Below, piece after piece: positions 56,290 to 64,000 of a DNA stretch of 64,000 bases. Position 1 is the first letter of the stretch; every line of letters starts with the position of its first letter. The DNA comes from Robertkochia flava (lineage in GTDB: Bacteria; Bacteroidota; Bacteroidia; Flavobacteriales; Flavobacteriaceae), in assembly GCF_020166515.1 (NCBI RefSeq), contig NZ_JAINZT010000009.1, forward strand, positions 1 to 64,000, in the 5' to 3' direction. The notes under the pieces are model-generated. The model made no database searches and was not told the DNA's origin. It saw only the letters and a program-made list of their open reading frames with translations. A program made the translations under genes and the position numbers.

Positions 56290-56967
56290 ATGAAAACAAA
56301 AACCTTAAAAGGAATTTTAACAGGATGCATCGGATTAATCAGCTTGTTATCATGTCATTCACAACGTTTTGACTGCGAACTTTCAGTAATGGAAAATGAG
56401 CTGCTTACCCGCTATAACAAAGATCAGGAAATCAGGAATGAGCTGATTCCGGTAGCCATGGAATATCAGAAAAGCGGTAAGGGTGCCTTCAAACTATTAA
56501 AATTAGCCAACAGGATGGAACGCATCGATTCCGACAACCAGGAATATCTCGAAAAATTATTCACCTCTTGTGGCTGGCAAGATAATTTAAGTCGGCAAGC
56601 ACATAACGCCATTTTCATGATCATCCAGCACGCAGACCTGGAATTCATGAACACCTATATTGAAGAGGTCCGAAAAAAATCGGAGCTGGGATTATTGGAT
56701 AAGGATGATTATGCTATTATGTTAGACAGACGCCTGATGTACCAGGGAGAAGCACAATTGTTTGGCTCCCAGACCTTTCAGGGAACAGACAAAAAAAATT
56801 ATATCTGGCCCATCTCCAACCCCGAACAATTACCTCATAGAAGAGATTCTGTAGGTCTGCCCAACATGGAGAAATATCTGGCAATAGCTAAAGACAGCAC
56901 GGGGATTGATATTATATGGGATAAAACGCTAAAAATGGAGGATGCGAAAAAATTAAAGCTGGATTAG
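56290..56967 (+). CDS. DUF6624-like lipoprotein
   Basis: A 225-residue protein with a lipoprotein signal (LISLLSC, Cys22). The C-terminal two thirds fit the DUF6624 pattern: LLTRYNKDQEIRNELIP, GWQDNLSRQAHNAIFMIIQHADLEFM, and DDYAIMLDRRLMYQGEAQLFGSQTFQ, the last corresponding to the family's 'DRxLxxQGxxQxYGTQ' motif. Function unknown. It is the third gene of the DUF2975-HTH operon, starting 4 bp after the regulator. This pairing is not one I recall and is noted as a finding. Confidence 0.82.
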   Translation: MKTKTLKGILTGCIGLISLLSCHSQRFDCELSVMENELLTRYNKDQEIRNELIPVAMEYQKSGKGAFKLLKLANRMERIDSDNQEYLEKLFTSCGWQDNLSRQAHNAIFMIIQHADLEFMNTYIEEVRKKSELGLLDKDDYAIMLDRRLMYQGEAQLFGSQTFQGTDKKNYIWPISNPEQLPHRRDSVGLPNMEKYLAIAKDSTGIDIIWDKTLKMEDAKKLKLD

Positions 56968-57163
56968 CCCGGAACTTGATGAAACCTTGGTGTAACATGG
57001 AATCTGTCATTTCCCCAAAGGCGCTCTCCATTTACAGCCATAACAAAGAAGTACTTGCTTATCGGATAATCAAGGTAAAATAAAGTCATCCGGAAAAAAT
57101 GCTGCCAAATCTACATGCAAAAGGACATACAGGCAGGCAAGTGAACCACCAGACAGGGGTATC

Positions 57164-57196
57164 GGTTCGGGGTTATTCCCTGAACAACCCCGAACC
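57164..57196. repeat. 11-bp perfect hairpin in an otherwise featureless gap
   Basis: GGTTCGGGGTT / AACCCCGAACC with an 11-base loop. No T run follows, so it is not a standard terminator. The 308-bp gap 56968-57275 holds little else except a short CAGGCAGGCAAG piece at 57131-57142 related to the repeat modules. Confidence 0.6.
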
Positions 57197-57275
57197 TCAG
57201 CCTGGTCTTTACTACTGTAACAAAACACCAATTCACTCGTCTTCAATCATATACAACCATCAATCCAGTTACACT

Positions 57276-58214
57276 ATGAAGTCACGAGTATACCGTTTGC
57301 AGTCGGCCCCACTGACCTGTGTTTTTTTCCTTCTCTTTTTTACCGCAACCTATGCTCAGCCTTCCTACCCCACCGACCCGGACCTGGCGGAACTCCACTA
57401 TACCGACCTGGAACATTTCACGGAGGCCTACCACGCCCTTCAATCTGCCAATGATACCCTGGAAGTTTTACAAACGATGTATTTTGACCGGGCCACACCC
57501 GGACTCCGGGAGTTCATAAGCAAACACCAGCTTACCCCGGAATTACTGAAGGATGCCATTGAAGCCCATCCGGAACGCTATGCACTCATTCCCGGGCTCC
57601 TGGAAAATATCGAAGAACTGCAAAGGACACACAAAGCCCTGATGAAAAAATATGCCACCGTATTGCCCGGTGCGATGTATGCCCCCACCTGGCTGCTGGT
57701 AGGAGCCAACAGGGGTATTGGTCAGGCCTCCAGGGTCGGCCAGTTGATCACTGTAACCCGCGTGACAGACGACCTGAATAAATTGGAAAAACTAATGACC
57801 CATGAGCTCTCTCATTTTCAGCAAGCCATGGCTATGGGCCCCCAAAAATACGGAGCTCTGTACAGCACCCCTAACAATATGCTAGGCCTATGCCTTCGTG
57901 AAGGCGGAGCTGAGTTCATTACCTCCCTGGTATTAAGCGATATCACTCAAACCAAATCACTCGCTTTTCTCGAGCAAAATGAAAAAGACCTGAAGACGAA
58001 ATTCAAGGCAGACCTGAATTCCCAGGATATGAATTACTGGATGTGGAACTCTTTAGATCAGCAAGACCACCCACCACTTCTCGGCTATGTAATGGGCTAT
58101 AAAATATGTGCGGCCTATTACGATGCAGCCGAAAATAAAAAAGACGCCCTGAAGGCCATTCTAAAGATGGAAAATGCCGAAGATTTCCTGATCCGGAGTG
58201 CCTACCTGGAATAG
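57276..58214 (+). CDS. Exported HExxH zinc-protease-like protein (DUF2268/gluzincin type)
   Basis: I start this at ATG 57276 (MKSRVYRLQSAPLT), giving 312 residues with a signal peptide ending ATYAQ. The longer open frame begins in the repeat-bearing gap. A helical N-terminal part precedes LMTHELSHFQQAMAMG, with HExxH at residues 176-180. GLCLREGGAEFI follows about 30-35 residues later and supplies a glutamate as probable third zinc ligand. A conserved tail GYVMGYKICAAYYDAAENKKDALKAILKM is typical of DUF2268-like predicted Zn proteases. It is extracytoplasmic; the substrate is unknown. It stands alone. Confidence 0.8.
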   Translation: MKSRVYRLQSAPLTCVFFLLFFTATYAQPSYPTDPDLAELHYTDLEHFTEAYHALQSANDTLEVLQTMYFDRATPGLREFISKHQLTPELLKDAIEAHPERYALIPGLLENIEELQRTHKALMKKYATVLPGAMYAPTWLLVGANRGIGQASRVGQLITVTRVTDDLNKLEKLMTHELSHFQQAMAMGPQKYGALYSTPNNMLGLCLREGGAEFITSLVLSDITQTKSLAFLEQNEKDLKTKFKADLNSQDMNYWMWNSLDQQDHPPLLGYVMGYKICAAYYDAAENKKDALKAILKMENAEDFLIRSAYLE

Positions 58215-58344
58215 GGAGGGTACAGTAATCATTATCATTTTAATACCACCCCAATGATGATTCATGAAATGAGTGCGACCAAATTTCATCAACCGGCCAA
58301 AGCTTTGTAAAGCTCCAATATTTAAATGATAAAGTAGTAAGGAG

Positions 58345-58470
58345 AGTTTGGGTTTGGGTTTGGGTTTGGGTTTGGGTTTGGGTTTGAGGTTGAGCTTGCC
58401 ATCCCTCACGGGAGGAAATCCTGCCTGTGCGAAGCACGGTAGGTTTGGGTTTGAGGTTGAGGTTGAGGGA
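58345..58470 (+). repeat. (TTTGGG)n microsatellite with full dispersed core
   Basis: Six TTTGGG units (58348-58384) are followed by TTTGAGGTTGAG, the full core at 58395-58443, then TTTGGGTTTGAGGTTGAGGTTGAGGG. The array can form a G-quadruplex on the plus strand. It lies downstream of the HExxH gene and is adjacent to nothing else coding. Confidence 0.85.
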
Positions 58471-58538
58471 TTATAAAATTGTGAGATGGCATAAGCACTA
58501 CCGCTCATGTGATGTCGAGAAGATCCACCCGGTCCTGA

Positions 58539-59285
58539 CTACAACTGCGAATACGGAAGTCTTTTCAGGAAAACCCGGGTAATATCGTTCATGGAATTGG
58601 CATATTCCTCAATTTCGGTGATTCGCTTCCATTCGGGATGTTCTATAAAAGCAGACCACCCCTTTGCATTGGCCTCCTTATCTTTTGAGGCGAGCATATA
58701 CGTCAGGCAAGGCATATGGTTCCCGGCAATATCCACCCCAAAGAATACCATAGGCAGGCCGGCATCCTCGAAAATCGGAAATTCAGCATCATTAAACATT
58801 TTCACCTTTCTGCGCAATCCATCCTCATTATGGCTGTGATAAATACGGAGTTCAAAAAGTTGTGCATCGGCATCCGGCTTCACCAGGTTAGGGAATCCAT
58901 AGGTGGATCGAATCAGGTTGGTTGTATATTCATTGTAGGGAATTGCGGTTTCAGGGGCCTCTAAATAAGGGGTGGCAGTATCCAAATAGGCCTCATCCTT
59001 CAATAAGTTTTGCTGACTATCCAGAAAAGCCTGCATATCACCATATGGAACCAGGAGATAGATCTTCTTAGGCAAGGCCTCTCCAGCCACCTCAAAAACC
59101 CCCACATGCCTGATGCCCTGTCGGTTTAAAGCCGGAATAAGCGCGGCTTCAAAATACTTGTGAAGCACATCAGCCGATCGAAAAAATTCAAGTTCATAAG
59201 TCCTCAATTCATAGACCTCTTTCTGGGCTGTCAGGCTTTGAAATAATAAGAGCAGTAAGGCGGGAAGAAATAGTCTGATATACAT
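58539..59285 (-). CDS. NIPSNAP-family exported protein
   Basis: I start this at 59285 (MYIRLFLPALLLLLFQ), giving 248 residues with a signal peptide ending SLTAQ. The earlier open frame covers promoter DNA. Two NIPSNAP-like halves are visible (PF07978): VYELRTYELEFFRSADVLHKYFEAALIPALNRQGIRHVG and AQLFELRIYHSHNEDGLRRKVKMFNDAEFPIFEDAGL, then MPCLTYMLASKDKEANAKGWSAFIEHPEWKRI. NIPSNAP proteins are small ferredoxin-like-fold proteins of uncertain function. It is monocistronic, divergent from the GLPGLI gene with a 410-bp gap. Confidence 0.9.
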   Translation of the reverse strand: MYIRLFLPALLLLLFQSLTAQKEVYELRTYELEFFRSADVLHKYFEAALIPALNRQGIRHVGVFEVAGEALPKKIYLLVPYGDMQAFLDSQQNLLKDEAYLDTATPYLEAPETAIPYNEYTTNLIRSTYGFPNLVKPDADAQLFELRIYHSHNEDGLRRKVKMFNDAEFPIFEDAGLPMVFFGVDIAGNHMPCLTYMLASKDKEANAKGWSAFIEHPEWKRITEIEEYANSMNDITRVFLKRLPYSQL

Positions 59286-59663
59286 GAGTCCAAGGGTGTT
59301 AGTGAACCTAAAAATAAGGAATATTCCCCTAAAATTAAGCCATTTATACTTTTCGTATCTTCCACACATTCCATACGTTCTTCTTATTGTAATACTCTTT
59401 AGTTGTGGTAAGTAAGATACTGATCACCCACCGGCCATGTTGAAAAAAATTCTCACAGCATATGTTTTAAAGGCCAGGGATGTTTGCAGATACACTTGAG
59501 GTTCAGGCAGGGGCATCCCGGCCCGGTGAAGGGCCATTAGCCATTCCTTCCGGAGTTAAACAATTTGGGCCAATTCCCCTCATGATGCCAACCGCTTCCT
59601 AAGCCCTGAGCGTTAAGTAATGTTAATATTCGTATAAAACAGCTCTTCTGTTTAACCTTTTAC

Positions 59664-59671
59664 TATATTTG
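59664..59671 (+). promoter_or_regulatory. -7 element of the GLPGLI-barrel operon
   Basis: TATATTTG, 26 bp upstream of the GLPGLI start at 59697. I see no convincing upstream TTG at the right distance. The rest of the 59286-59663 gap shows nothing recognisable. Confidence 0.6.
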
Positions 59672-59696
59672 TTAAACACATTAAGCATCATTAGTT

Positions 59697-60518
59697 ATGA
59701 AATCGCTTTACTATAAAATCCTCTTCCTTGCTGTATGGGTCCTGTTTTCATTTCGCCCCTCTGTCCAGGAGTTTCAGGGACAGGCTGTTTATTATTCCAA
59801 ATCCAAAATGGAGTTGGGTAGTTTTGGTGCACGCATGAGCGAAGCCCAGAAAAAACAGATCGAAGCCAGGTTAAAAAATCGACTGGAAAAAACCTATACG
59901 CGGAATTTCAACAAACAGGAATCCCTTTTCACGGAAGATGAAAAACTCGACGCTATCTCAGGAGCGACGGATTCCTGGGGTGATAATTTTTCTCGCGGAG
60001 TCCAGTATAAAAATGTCAAAGACAACGCCCTCGTTCAAAGTCAGGAGTTCTATGGAAAGCGCTTCCTTGTAAAGGATAAGTTACAGGAGATCAAATGGGT
60101 TATGGGCAAGGAAACCAAACAGATCGGGCAATATACCTGCTTTAAAGCCAACGCTATCGTACCTACAAGGGAGTTAAGCTGGTACGATTTCTCATGGAGC
60201 GATCTGCCTAGTGCAGATCAGGGAGCAGAGGGTTCCGGGGAACCCGAGATTAAAATGACCAATATAGAAGCCTGGTATACCCCGCAAATTCCGGTGAGTC
60301 ACGGACCTGGAGAATACTGGGGCTTACCCGGACTTATCCTGGAAGTCAGCGCAGGAAACACCACTATGCTCTGCTCTAAAGTAATTTTAAATCCGAAAGA
60401 AGTACTTGAAATTCAAGCCCCGAAAAGAGGACAGGAAATTACCAAGGAGGAATACCAGAACACGGTACAGAAAAAAATGATGGAAATGAGGGATAACCGG
60501 GGAAGAAGACGCGGGTAA
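59697..60518 (+). CDS. GLPGLI family protein
   Basis: A 273-residue exported protein of the GLPGLI family (PF09697 region; signature GEYWGLPGLILEVSAGN, residues about 223-239). The N-terminus is hydrophobic (LLFLAVWVLFSFRPS). The body contains the family's KWVMGKETKQIGQYTCFKA and ITNIEAWYTPQIPVSHGPG-like piece. GLPGLI genes are commonly paired with a large TonB-dependent barrel gene, as here (44 bp to the next start). Function unknown, but the pairing suggests a periplasmic or surface partner of the barrel. It has its own promoter. Confidence 0.94.
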   Translation: MKSLYYKILFLAVWVLFSFRPSVQEFQGQAVYYSKSKMELGSFGARMSEAQKKQIEARLKNRLEKTYTRNFNKQESLFTEDEKLDAISGATDSWGDNFSRGVQYKNVKDNALVQSQEFYGKRFLVKDKLQEIKWVMGKETKQIGQYTCFKANAIVPTRELSWYDFSWSDLPSADQGAEGSGEPEIKMTNIEAWYTPQIPVSHGPGEYWGLPGLILEVSAGNTTMLCSKVILNPKEVLEIQAPKRGQEITKEEYQNTVQKKMMEMRDNRGRRRG

Positions 60519-60562
60519 AGCACCGGGATTTCACATACCCAAAACACAATCCATTCATTACC

Positions 60563-63277
60563 ATGAAAAATATCCTGACCCTTACCCTTCTTTTGGCTGT
60601 TACCTTAACTTACGGACAGGTGAAACTGGAAGGCATTGTTACCGACAGTCTGAACACTCCTCTGGAACTGGCCAATGTTATAGCCATTGAACAGGAATCA
60701 AACACCCTGGAGTCATATGGCATTACCAGTGCCGAAGGCAGATACCAGCTCGACCTGAAAAAAAACACATCCTATAAGATTCAGATCAGTTATGTGGGCA
60801 TGAAAACCCTGGAGGAGGTCATAACCTCAAAAGAAACCGATTTCACCAAAAATTTCATCCTGGAAGCCGACAATGTACTTGATGAAGTAGAAGTGGTCTA
60901 TGAAATGCCCGTCACCGTAAAAGGCGACACGGTAGTCTACAATGCCGATTCTTTTAACACAGGAACAGAGCGAAAACTGGAGGACGTCCTGGAAAATCTC
61001 CCAGGGGTGCAGATCAATGAAAACGGACAGATCGAGGTTGAAGGCAAGGTGGTGAACAAACTCATGGTTAACGGGAAGGATTTCTTTGACGGCGACACCA
61101 AACTGGCCACTCAAAACATCCCTTCGAAGGCTGTAGACAAGGTGCAGGTCCTCCGCAATTATTCTGAAGTCTCCCAGCTCAGCAGTGTTCGCAACAACCA
61201 GGATAATGTTGCTATCAACATCAAACTCAAGGAAGGCAAAGAGAATTTCTGGTTTGGTAATATAACTGCCGGCGCAGGGGCTTCACCCGATAATGAATTA
61301 TACCTCGCCCAGCCAAAATTGTTTTACTACAGTCCGAAATATACCCTCAACTTTATTGGTGATCTAAACAACACCGGGGAGGTTGCCCTCACCCGCAGAG
61401 ACATCCGCGGGTTTGGTGGTGGCTTTCAACCCCCCAGCAACAGCAGTGGTACCAACCTGAACCTGGGCGATAACAGTTTGGATTTCCTGACCAACCAGAA
61501 CAATGCCCTGAGCATTGAAAACAAATTAGCTTCCGGAAATTTCAGTTATTCTCCGAATCCCGGGCTGGACCTCAGCGGATTCCTTATCTACAATACCAGT
61601 AAAATCCTTTCGAGGGAGAATAATGCTATTGCCTATACCGATCCGGAGCTGGGTATACCAGACGAGATCACCCAGCAATCGAGTAATGAACGCTCTAACC
61701 AGGGGATCATTAAACTCAGTGCATCCTATCAGCCCAATGTAAACAATCAACTAGACTACGATATTCTGGGGCGTATCAATGATGACACACAATTGCAGAA
61801 CGTATTTTCGAATGTGATCGGAAACACCGATCAGCTGGATGAAGTTACCTCCTACAGTATCAATCAAAACTTTAATTATTACTATACGCTTAATGAGAAT
61901 AACATCTTTGCTGTAGAGGCCCAGCACCTGTATCGCAATGAAGACCCTTTTTACAATGCCATCCTGGTGAACGATCCGGACGGAGATAACAATTACGACG
62001 CTACGGCTGAATCTCTGGGTCTCGATACCTCCCTGAATTCCTACGATATCGCCCAGGACAGGAGGATCAAATCGAATCAATTAGATGCTAAAATTGATTA
62101 CTTCAACATTATCAACGCAAAAAGCAATTTTAACTTTACCTTTGGCACCATCCTGAGCAATCAGAAGTTTAACTCCAGTTTATTTCAGTTCCTGGAAGAT
62201 GGCAATCGGTTCGATCCTACCCCCACCTTTAATGAGGGTCGGGCCACCAATGACACCGAATATAATTTCAGTGATGTCTACCTGGGGGTGCACTACCGTT
62301 TTCGAAGCGGTATCTTTACCATCACCCCGGGATTCTCTCTCCATGCTTATGGCAACAGGAATGAACAATTCGGGGAAGTATACGAGGACAATTTCTTCCG
62401 CTTTCTCCCCGATTTCGAAACCCGAATCCAGCTCAAAAAGAGTGAATCCCTAACTCTGAGATATGAAATGCGTAACCAGTTTACGGATGTTACCCGCCTG
62501 GCCGCAGGGCTCGTCCTAAACAACTACGACAATATCCAATTCGGCGCGCCCGAACTACAGAATGCATTGTCGCACAATATAAGTTTATTGTACAGTAGCT
62601 TCAACCTGTTTAATTATACGAATGTATTTGTTAGGGCCACCTATTCGAATACCATAGATCAGATCCGGAGTCTGACCAATTTTGAAAATGTGATCCGTAC
62701 CAGCACGTTTTTCAATTCCCAGTTTGCAGATGAAAATGTGAATGTTTTCGGAAGAGTACAACGTACTTTCGGAAAGGTCCAGGCCAGCCTGAACGCCAAT
62801 TTTAATTACAGCAAACTCAACCAGTTCATACAGGGACAGCGTTCGGTTAATGAGGGCTATACACAGACCTATACGCCTGGTTTACGTACCAACTTTAAGG
62901 TGGCGCCCAACCTCAACCTAAGGTACCGTTACAGTGTCACCAACAACAACCAGGGTAACCGAAAAACCAGGTTCGTGACCAACGCCCCATCGGCAGAGCT
63001 GGATGTGTACCTATGGAAAAAGCTCACCTTCAGAACCAACTATACCTACACCGACCAGGATCTGGGCAATGGAAATTCGCAATCATTTCAAAACTGGGAT
63101 GCTACCCTCTCTTACCGAAAAGACAGGGATGCTAAATGGGAATACGAGGTAAGAGCTACCAATATTCTGAACATCGATGCACAGGTGAGAAACAGTGCCA
63201 ATAACGTATCGGTCTTTGTTTCCGAATCCTTTATTCAGCCCCGCTTTATCACCTTCAGGTTTATTTACAGCCTGTAG
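60563..63277 (+). CDS. Outer-membrane barrel protein paired with GLPGLI (TonB-dependent-receptor-like)
   Basis: A 904-residue protein with a signal peptide ending TLTYGQ. A CarboxypepD_reg-like domain (VKLEGIVTDSLNTPLELANV to about residue 95) and plug-like segment (LEDVLENLPGVQINENGQI, VNKLMVNGKDFFDGDTKLAT) follow. A long barrel of alternating aromatics ends FRFIYSL, with a terminal Leu after aromatic residues. Its layout is the same as in the protein at 44041-46842, and the shared NLPGVxxxxxGxI...VNxxxVNGxxFFDxD block makes the two clear paralogues. Here it has a GLPGLI partner, there none. Ligand unknown. Confidence 0.88.
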   Translation: MKNILTLTLLLAVTLTYGQVKLEGIVTDSLNTPLELANVIAIEQESNTLESYGITSAEGRYQLDLKKNTSYKIQISYVGMKTLEEVITSKETDFTKNFILEADNVLDEVEVVYEMPVTVKGDTVVYNADSFNTGTERKLEDVLENLPGVQINENGQIEVEGKVVNKLMVNGKDFFDGDTKLATQNIPSKAVDKVQVLRNYSEVSQLSSVRNNQDNVAINIKLKEGKENFWFGNITAGAGASPDNELYLAQPKLFYYSPKYTLNFIGDLNNTGEVALTRRDIRGFGGGFQPPSNSSGTNLNLGDNSLDFLTNQNNALSIENKLASGNFSYSPNPGLDLSGFLIYNTSKILSRENNAIAYTDPELGIPDEITQQSSNERSNQGIIKLSASYQPNVNNQLDYDILGRINDDTQLQNVFSNVIGNTDQLDEVTSYSINQNFNYYYTLNENNIFAVEAQHLYRNEDPFYNAILVNDPDGDNNYDATAESLGLDTSLNSYDIAQDRRIKSNQLDAKIDYFNIINAKSNFNFTFGTILSNQKFNSSLFQFLEDGNRFDPTPTFNEGRATNDTEYNFSDVYLGVHYRFRSGIFTITPGFSLHAYGNRNEQFGEVYEDNFFRFLPDFETRIQLKKSESLTLRYEMRNQFTDVTRLAAGLVLNNYDNIQFGAPELQNALSHNISLLYSSFNLFNYTNVFVRATYSNTIDQIRSLTNFENVIRTSTFFNSQFADENVNVFGRVQRTFGKVQASLNANFNYSKLNQFIQGQRSVNEGYTQTYTPGLRTNFKVAPNLNLRYRYSVTNNNQGNRKTRFVTNAPSAELDVYLWKKLTFRTNYTYTDQDLGNGNSQSFQNWDATLSYRKDRDAKWEYEVRATNILNIDAQVRNSANNVSVFVSESFIQPRFITFRFIYSL

Positions 63278-63392
63278 CCCACGGTATTTCCCATGCCGAT
63301 CATACGAATTATTTTAAAATCATTCCCGGATAGCGGAAAGTGAAACCCGAAAGCGGGAGCGATCATACCTAGCTGCACTGCCAAAGTGCTCA

Positions 63393-63779
63393 TCATGTAT
63401 TTTCCTGTAGCCTCCATGGAGGGTTAAGTCTGTTCTCCCCGGCATAATACAGGATAATTGGGTTACCATCGGGATCCTTAAGCCGGGCTTCCCTCCACAG
63501 CCATGGCTGGTCAGTAGGAGGCAGATCAAATATGATTCCCAAATCTTTCAGGGTATCTACCCGGGTATCGAGATCATCACATTCGAAATACACACAAACC
63601 CGGTCGCCTGTGGGCAATTGTGTGACCTGGTGAATGGAAAAGGTGGAGCCTCCCACCGGACATTCAAACCTTGCGTAGTGCGGCAGAGCGCTAACGATCA
63701 GTTTAAGTCCGAGTTTTTCATAAAAAGGGACCGAAATACTAAGATCTGATGAGGGCACTGTAACCTGGTTTAAATTCAT
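63393..63779 (-). CDS. VOC-superfamily protein (glyoxalase/bleomycin-resistance fold)
   Basis: A 128-residue single-domain protein with the VOC pattern: NLNQVTVPSSDLSISVPFYEKLGLKLIVS, CVYFECDDLDTRVDTLKDLGI, then WLWREARLKDPDGNPIILYYAGENR. Metal ligand positions for glyoxalase I are not fully conserved, so no reaction is assigned. The length is normal. It is separated from the partial gene to its right by 25 bp and is probably co-transcribed with it. Confidence 0.88.
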   Translation of the reverse strand: MNLNQVTVPSSDLSISVPFYEKLGLKLIVSALPHYARFECPVGGSTFSIHQVTQLPTGDRVCVYFECDDLDTRVDTLKDLGIIFDLPPTDQPWLWREARLKDPDGNPIILYYAGENRLNPPWRLQENT

Positions 63780-63804
63780 TGTATACTAATTTGTCACGTC
63801 CATA

Positions 63805-64000
63805 TTATTCTTCAAAATGCACTTCCGGATTTAAAAAAACATACTTTTCCCCATCCACCGTTACCGTTATCACATCATCCTTTACCTTATTTAAAACATC
63901 ATATTTATCCTGAAGTTCCAGGGGCTTTAGGAAAAGGATACGTTGCTGATCCTTGTTAACTCCGGCTATTCCCCATAATTCTTCACTTCTGGAAAATTCG
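63805..64000 (-). CDS. C-terminal end of a hypothetical protein (cut by window)
   Basis: The minus frame reads FSRSEELWGIAGVNKDQQRI and continues to VDGEKYVFLNPEVHFEE then TAA; the 5' part is outside the window. Sixty-four residues are visible. They are charged and contain short strand-like pieces (LFLKPLELQD, VITVTVDGEKYVF). I recognise no domain. It lies upstream of the VOC gene on the same strand, 25 bp away. Confidence 0.7.
   Translation of the reverse strand, partial: EFSRSEELWGIAGVNKDQQRILFLKPLELQDKYDVLNKVKDDVITVTVDGEKYVFLNPEVHFEE

Overview
The window is a chromosomal stretch from a member of the Bacteroidota, almost certainly a Flavobacteriaceae. Three things point there: SusC/SusD outer-membrane pairs, family types typical of that group (GLPGLI, GSCFA, Porin_10-like, DUF2975 with an HTH partner), and repeated promoter elements of the Bacteroidota type (TTG, about 20 bp, then TAnnTTTG). 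The genus cannot be named from the sequence alone.

Layout. 1-130: a strong minus-strand promoter with a leader running out of the left edge, resembling an rRNA operon promoter. 180-1235: a nested, G-rich simple-repeat array. 1233-3212: an outer-membrane porin-like protein. 3311-17921: three SusC/SusD pairs in a row, all on the minus strand, each with its own terminator and sharing a 5' leader. The middle SusC has a one-base frameshift at its TonB box. 18081-25310: rnhB, a large lipoprotein, lipB, a small Pmp3/YqaE membrane protein, lysS, a 36-residue membrane peptide and a five-repeat exported protein. 25618-28987: a minus-strand operon (HExxH membrane protein, PLP deaminase, glucosaminidase-LysM, hemL). 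29063-35893: a Cys-rich mini-protein, hutU interrupted by an in-frame TAA, a DUF4136 lipoprotein, a pterin-dependent aromatic amino acid hydroxylase and a lipoprotein. 35909-51433: housekeeping and envelope genes (GSCFA protein, alaS, M23 peptidase-MerR-LemA-TPM-TPM operon, CDF transporter, outer-membrane barrel, der, SYLF protein, era, AGCS symporter).

From 51575 the character changes. An initiator tRNA-Met is followed by a 207-bp tandem repeat, and up to about 58.5 kb hypothetical or accessory genes are separated by long repeat-filled spacers. 58539-64000 holds a NIPSNAP protein, a GLPGLI protein paired with an outer-membrane barrel, a VOC protein and the end of a gene cut by the window.

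The most distinctive feature is the intergenic DNA. A modular ~49-bp core recurs at several loci, embedded each time in a different locus-specific microsatellite (GTCGGGA, TTGAG or TTTGGG type). It sits beside nested period-7/8/15 arrays, many of them able to form G-quadruplexes. Two otherwise intact genes carry single inactivating lesions (SusC frameshift, hutU nonsense); these are either real decay or sequence errors. No CRISPR array, prophage, transposase or recognisable defence system was seen.
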